Shown one piece after another: positions 5,120 through 8,549 of a stretch of 8,549 nt of DNA (position 1 is its first letter; every line of letters starts with the position of its first letter). The position numbers and the translations under genes are program-made. This DNA is from Prevotella sp. UBA746 (GTDB lineage: Bacteria > Bacteroidota > Bacteroidia > Bacteroidales > Bacteroidaceae): assembly GCA_002298545.1 (NCBI GenBank), contig DBKQ01000052.1:22780-31328 (forward strand), written 5' to 3'. Below the pieces are notes generated by a model that searched no databases, was not told where the DNA came from, and saw only the letters and a list, made by a program, of their open reading frames with translations.

Positions 5120-6841
5120 ATGGCAATTAATGAAGACAACAAAATGGAAGAGAAGAAAAGCATCTCTTTCGTAGAACAGTTAGTTGAGGAAGACCTCAAG
5201 GAAGGCAAGAACGGCGGTCGCATACAGACCCGTTTCCCGCCAGAACCTAATGGTTATCTTCACATCGGTCATGCCAAGGCCATCTGCATGGACTTCGGAG
5301 TGGCAGAGAAATACAACGGCGTCTGCAACCTCAGATTTGACGACACTAACCCGAGCAAGGAGGATACGGAATACGTTGACTCTATCCTCAACGACATAAA
5401 ATGGCTCGGCTTCCATTGGGGCAACGTTTATTATGCCTCAGACTACTTCCAGAAGCTCTGGGACTTTGCCGTATGGATGATCAAACAGGGAAAGGCGTAC
5501 ATCGACGAACAGACGAGCGAGCAGATTGCAGAACAGAAGGGCACCCCTACACAACCGGGCGTTGCCTCACCATACAGAGACCGTCCTATCGAGGAAAGTC
5601 TCGAACTGTTCAATAAGATGAACACTCCGGATGCTGCAGAAGGATCAATGGTCTTGCGTGCAAAACTCGACATGGCAAATCCTAACATGCACTTCCGCGA
5701 CCCTATCATGTACCGCATCATACACACGCCGCACCACCGTACTGGAACGAAATGGCACGCCTACCCGATGTACGACTTCGCCCACGGACAGAGCGACTTC
5801 TTTGAGGGCGTTACCCATTCTATCTGTACACTGGAGTTCGTTCCCCACCGTCCGCTCTACGACAAATTCATCGATGAGCTGAAAGTGTACGAAGGACAGG
5901 GAGACAACCTCCACGACTTCCGTCCGAGACAGATAGAGTTCAACCGACTGAACCTCACCTACACCGTGATGAGCAAGCGAAAGCTCCACGCCCTTGTCGA
6001 CGAGCACCTCGTTGACGGATGGGACGACCCACGCATGCCTACACTTTGCGGAATGCGCCGCCGCGGCTATTCGCCAGAGAGCATCCGCAAGTTTATCGAC
6101 AGCATCGGATACACCAAGTTCGACGCCCTCAACGACATGGCGCTCCTCGAAGCAGCCGTAAGAGAGGATCTCAACTCTAAGGCTACCCGCGTATCGGCAG
6201 TACTCGACCCCGTAAAGCTCGTCATTACAAACTACCCCGACGACCTTACAGAGGAGATGGAGGCAGTGAACAACCCGGAGAATGAAGCCGACGGAACCCA
6301 CACCATCACTTTCAGCAAGAACCTGTGGATAGAGCGCGGCGACTTCATGGAAGACGCTCCGAAGAAATTCTTCCGCATGACTCCAGGAAAGGAAGTAAGA
6401 CTGAAGAATGCCTACATCGTGAAATGTACCGGATGCACAAAAGACGAGAACGGCAACATCACTGAAATCCAGGCAGAATACGACCCTACGAGCAAGAGCG
6501 GAATGGAAGGGGCAAACCGCAAGGTGAAGGGAACACTCCACTGGGTAAGCCAAGACCACTGCAAGAAAGCAGAGGTAAGAGAATACGACAGACTCTTTAA
6601 TGTTGAAAACCCATCTGCCGACGAGCGCGACTTCCGCGAACTCATAAATCCAGACTCGCTGAAGGTGAGAACAGAATGCTACGTTGAAGACTTTGCTGCC
6701 GGAATGAAACCGGGACAATATCTGCAGTTCCAGAGAATCGGCTACTTCATGGCTGACAAGAACTCCACTCCGGAGCATCTCGTGTTCAACAAGACTGTTG
6801 GTTTAAAGGATACATGGGCAAAGATGACAGACAAGAAATAA
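5120..6841 (+). CDS. glnS: Glutamine-tRNA ligase (GlnRS)
   Basis: The 573-aa class I aminoacyl-tRNA synthetase charges tRNA-Gln with glutamine in the cytoplasm using ATP. The ATP-binding HIGH signature is PPEPNGYLHIGHAK (residues 40-53) and the KMSKS-type signature is VMSKRK (283-288). RFDDTNPSKE and the GlnRS-type segments around DFAHGQSDFFEGVTHSICTLEF separate it from GluRS. The catalytic Rossmann domain fills roughly residues 30-300. The beta-barrel anticodon-binding domains follow (about 345-570), including GTLHWVSQDHCKKAEVREYDRLF. Length is close to the 554 aa of E. coli GlnRS. ATG 5120 follows the promoter by about 38 nt; an internal in-frame ATG at 5144 could also serve. A direct GlnRS implies the cell need not rely only on GatCAB transamidation for Gln-tRNA. 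The stop codon overlaps the start of the TPR gene. Confidence 0.97.
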   Translation: MAINEDNKMEEKKSISFVEQLVEEDLKEGKNGGRIQTRFPPEPNGYLHIGHAKAICMDFGVAEKYNGVCNLRFDDTNPSKEDTEYVDSILNDIKWLGFHWGNVYYASDYFQKLWDFAVWMIKQGKAYIDEQTSEQIAEQKGTPTQPGVASPYRDRPIEESLELFNKMNTPDAAEGSMVLRAKLDMANPNMHFRDPIMYRIIHTPHHRTGTKWHAYPMYDFAHGQSDFFEGVTHSICTLEFVPHRPLYDKFIDELKVYEGQGDNLHDFRPRQIEFNRLNLTYTVMSKRKLHALVDEHLVDGWDDPRMPTLCGMRRRGYSPESIRKFIDSIGYTKFDALNDMALLEAAVREDLNSKATRVSAVLDPVKLVITNYPDDLTEEMEAVNNPENEADGTHTITFSKNLWIERGDFMEDAPKKFFRMTPGKEVRLKNAYIVKCTGCTKDENGNITEIQAEYDPTSKSGMEGANRKVKGTLHWVSQDHCKKAEVREYDRLFNVENPSADERDFRELINPDSLKVRTECYVEDFAAGMKPGQYLQFQRIGYFMADKNSTPEHLVFNKTVGLKDTWAKMTDKK

Positions 6842-8298
6842 TGAACAAAGACTATTTTGACAAATACTACGAATCTTCGGAATTCAAGGCAATGTTCTTG
6901 AATTTCGAAGAATCAAGGAAAAAGGGGGAAGACTGCCTGTTGTCCTCCGACGAACTTACCGACATCGCCGAGTTCTACTATACAAAGGGAGACATGCGCC
7001 ACGCCAAGGAAACGGCAGAATATGCCGTGTCCATCTACGACGACGCCACAGCTCCCCTACTCTTTTTGGCAAAGATAGAAATACAGTTGAACAAAAACGC
7101 TGAAAAGGGTAAGGAATTTCTCGACAGGGTACAGGAAACAGACAATATCGACTACCTCCTCTGTCGCCTGGAACTGGAACTGATGGAAAAGGGACACGAT
7201 GAAAATGCCCTGAAAATAGTCTGCGACGGCTTCAACACTGTAGAGGACGAAGAGAAAGCTCCCTTCATAGGCGAATCCGTACACCTGGCCCTCGACTACA
7301 AAAAGTCGGAACTGGCACACGAGATAATGAAAGCCCATGCCGACGCCCTCGACCCCTGCAACAGAAGTCTCATCGAGGCACGCTTTGCATTGTGGGAGGG
7401 AAAACCGGAACTCGGACTGTCTATTCTCGAGAAGCTCATCGACAAAGATACCTTCAACGTGCAGTACTGGCTTATCCTGTCTACCGCCCAACTGCAATGC
7501 GGAAAATTCAACGAAGCAATAAGCAGCGCCGAATACGCCATTGCAATAGAGCCCGATGCCTACGAGGCTTATATGAATATGGGCAACGCCTATATAAGAA
7601 TATGCAACTACGAAAAGGCTATCGAAGCATTCAAAAGATACTCTCAGATAAGAGACGACGAAGTAGGCTACATGATGATCGGCAGATGCCTCTTCTATAT
7701 GCACAAAGACGAGGAAGCCATAAAGATGCTCCACCTTGCAGAGAAGAAATGCACCGTCAACAAAGCCAACTTGCTCGACATCAATAAAGACCTGACCATG
7801 GTTTATGCAGCGACGAAGGATTATGAAGCGTCTATTGCATACCTGGAAAAAGTTAAAGAAGAGACACGCGGAAAGTACGACAGGGAGAGAGTGTCAATAC
7901 AAATCAGCATATTGATGGGCTTAGGGTGCAACAAAGAAGCCATGGAAATGCTCAATCTCGTGCTGAATGATCTGGAAGAAAGGAATGAGAGGGAAGAGCA
8001 GATCCAGCTCATGTTCCAGACGGCAATAGTATTCTACGAGAGCAAGGATGACGCCGAAGCCTACATTCTATTCAAGAAGGTTTACAGCCTCGACCCGGAA
8101 TGCACCGTAGCAATGCCCTATTTCGCCTTCTGCTGCTACACTCAGCAGAAATGGGACGATTATCTCCATGCACTGAAAACCTCCGTCGAGCTCTACCCCG
8201 AAGAGACGAAAGCCGTTCTTGCAGAACTCTTCCCTGAAGGAATGGAGCCATACGACTTCGTGAAATATGCCGAGGAGCATCATGTGAAAAAAGAATAA
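6841..8298 (+). CDS. Tetratricopeptide-repeat (TPR) protein coupled to glnS
   Basis: The 485-aa predicted cytoplasmic protein has no signal peptide or membrane segment and is almost entirely helical. TPR units are clearest at about residues 172-205, 207-240 (GKFNEAISSAEYAIAIEPD), 241-274 (AYEAYMNMGNAYIRICNYEKAIEAFKRY), 275-306 and 392-425 (AEAYILFKKVYSLDPE). Degenerate repeats fill the rest. TPR solenoids bind partner proteins and no catalytic motif is visible, so its role is unknown. I place the start at ATG 6841, which overlaps the glnS TAA as TAATG. An upstream in-frame ATG at 6814 lies inside glnS and would add nine residues, but the one-base overlap is the typical coupled arrangement. 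Co-expression with glnS is likely; a role in translation is inference only. The frame is intact. Confidence 0.85.
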   Translation: MNKDYFDKYYESSEFKAMFLNFEESRKKGEDCLLSSDELTDIAEFYYTKGDMRHAKETAEYAVSIYDDATAPLLFLAKIEIQLNKNAEKGKEFLDRVQETDNIDYLLCRLELELMEKGHDENALKIVCDGFNTVEDEEKAPFIGESVHLALDYKKSELAHEIMKAHADALDPCNRSLIEARFALWEGKPELGLSILEKLIDKDTFNVQYWLILSTAQLQCGKFNEAISSAEYAIAIEPDAYEAYMNMGNAYIRICNYEKAIEAFKRYSQIRDDEVGYMMIGRCLFYMHKDEEAIKMLHLAEKKCTVNKANLLDINKDLTMVYAATKDYEASIAYLEKVKEETRGKYDRERVSIQISILMGLGCNKEAMEMLNLVLNDLEERNEREEQIQLMFQTAIVFYESKDDAEAYILFKKVYSLDPECTVAMPYFAFCCYTQQKWDDYLHALKTSVELYPEETKAVLAELFPEGMEPYDFVKYAEEHHVKKE

Positions 8299-8320
8299 AG
8301 GGAAATTTTTCAAACCTCAT

Positions 8321-8416
8321 AAAAAAAATTAAAGCGGTGGCCTTCACAGGTTACCGCTTTTTACTTCAATAGGTATTAGTCCTTTTTAAGGTAAAAAGAT
8401 TGTTTTCAGGATAACG
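8321..8416 (-). ncRNA. Candidate small RNA, copy 2 (same family as copy 1)
   Basis: On the minus strand, a promoter (8451-8421) is followed by about 96 nt. The 5' part is the conserved GTTATCCTGAAAACAATC. A hairpin follows, built from TTTTTACCTTAA and TTGAAGTAAAAA with CTAATACC in its loop. The terminator hairpin comes last: AAAGCGGT (8360-8353) and ACCGCTTT (8338-8331), then AATTTTTTTT (8330-8321), a good U-tract. The core (8368-8428) matches copy 1 (4879-4937) over about 60 positions with a 2-nt length difference and a handful of substitutions. The promoter is included in the match. The RNA is convergent to the TPR gene, ending about 23 nt from its stop. Ends are estimated from the promoter and U-tract. 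Confidence 0.65.
8331..8365 (+). terminator. Bidirectional hairpin terminator shared by the TPR gene and sRNA copy 2
   Basis: On the plus strand, AAAGCGGTGGCC (8331-8342) pairs with GGTTACCGCTTT (8349-8360) using two G-U wobbles around a 6-nt loop, followed by TTAC. That gives a short U-tract after the TPR gene, whose stop is 33 nt upstream. Read the other way, the outer stem pairs and is followed by eight T. One palindrome can therefore end both convergent transcripts. Confidence 0.65.
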
Positions 8417-8420
8417 TTTG

Positions 8421-8451
8421 CAAAGATACGTACATTTTTTTTATTTACAAA
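8421..8451 (-). promoter_or_regulatory. Bacteroidota promoter for sRNA copy 2
   Basis: On the minus strand, TATCTTTG (8428-8421) is the -7 box. TTTG (8451-8448) lies 19 nt away as the -33 box. This is the same -7 octamer as copy 1, embedded in the same conserved flank (TATCTTTGCA). Confidence 0.75.
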
Positions 8452-8452
8452 A

Positions 8453-8549
8453 CATTTCATAAAATTATTTATAACTTTTTCAGTGTGCGCCTACACAAGA
8501 CACAAGTGTTTGTATAATTAATTCAAATTTCGGGTTTATAATCTTCCCC
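8453..8549. other. AT-rich right edge with no recognisable gene
   Basis: Upstream of the copy 2 promoter the last 97 bases are AT-rich and contain no ORF of useful length. I find no TAnnTTTG box on the plus strand and no convincing hairpin. It is probably the spacer before the next gene outside the window. Confidence 0.5.

Noticed and set aside
5645..6778. 377-codon open frame on the minus strand, antisense to glnS
   Set aside because: It lies wholly inside glnS, which has unmistakable catalytic motifs. The antisense product has no recognisable motif, and long antisense frames are common opposite codon-biased genes.
6814..6840. Upstream in-frame ATG for the TPR gene
   Set aside because: It would overlap glnS by 28 bases. 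The ATG at 6841 gives the usual one-base TAATG coupling, so I chose that start.

Overview
The window looks like chromosomal DNA from a Bacteroidales bacterium, most likely Prevotella/Segatella or a close relative. The main evidence is promoter architecture. At least five sites match the Bacteroidota housekeeping promoter (-33 TTTG, about 19-20 nt, -7 TAnnTTTG), and Shine-Dalgarno sequences are weak or absent. A LtaS-like sulfatase, a PAP2 phosphatase, a GlnRS and a short sigma-70 factor fit that assignment. No transposase, integrase, CRISPR array, rRNA or tRNA is visible.

Layout, left to right: (1) the last 57 codons of a PD-(D/E)XK-type nuclease ending in a Cys cluster; (2) a short RpoD-like sigma factor of 205 aa with its own consensus promoter; (3) a 14-bp inverted repeat between convergent genes; (4) a small AraC-type regulator on the minus strand, divergent from (5) a membrane LtaS-like sulfatase and (6) a PAP2 lipid phosphatase, separated from it by a perfect 12-bp hairpin; (7) a spacer with two tandem duplications, then a small lipoprotein; (8) a 312-nt spacer holding a minus-strand small-RNA gene back to back with the glnS promoter; (9) glnS, overlapping by one base (TAATG) a TPR-repeat protein; (10) a second copy of the same small-RNA gene, also on the minus strand, after the TPR gene.

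The most interesting signal is the pair of small-RNA genes at about 4831-4961 and 8321-8452. Each has a Bacteroidota promoter (TATCTTTG with a -33 TTTG), a conserved core of about 60 nt with a hairpin, and a terminator-like hairpin whose stem differs between copies while its loop (CUGUGAAG in the RNA) is identical. Each is convergent to the 3' end of a plus-strand protein gene, so neither is a leader of a downstream gene. They flank the glnS-TPR pair. They look like two members of a repeated, standalone sRNA family that I cannot match to a named one from sequence alone.

Functionally, the LtaS-like enzyme and the PAP2 phosphatase probably form an envelope lipid head-group module, possibly under the adjacent divergent AraC regulator. 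The glnS-TPR pair is a translationally coupled operon. The sigma factor stands alone under a strong consensus promoter.
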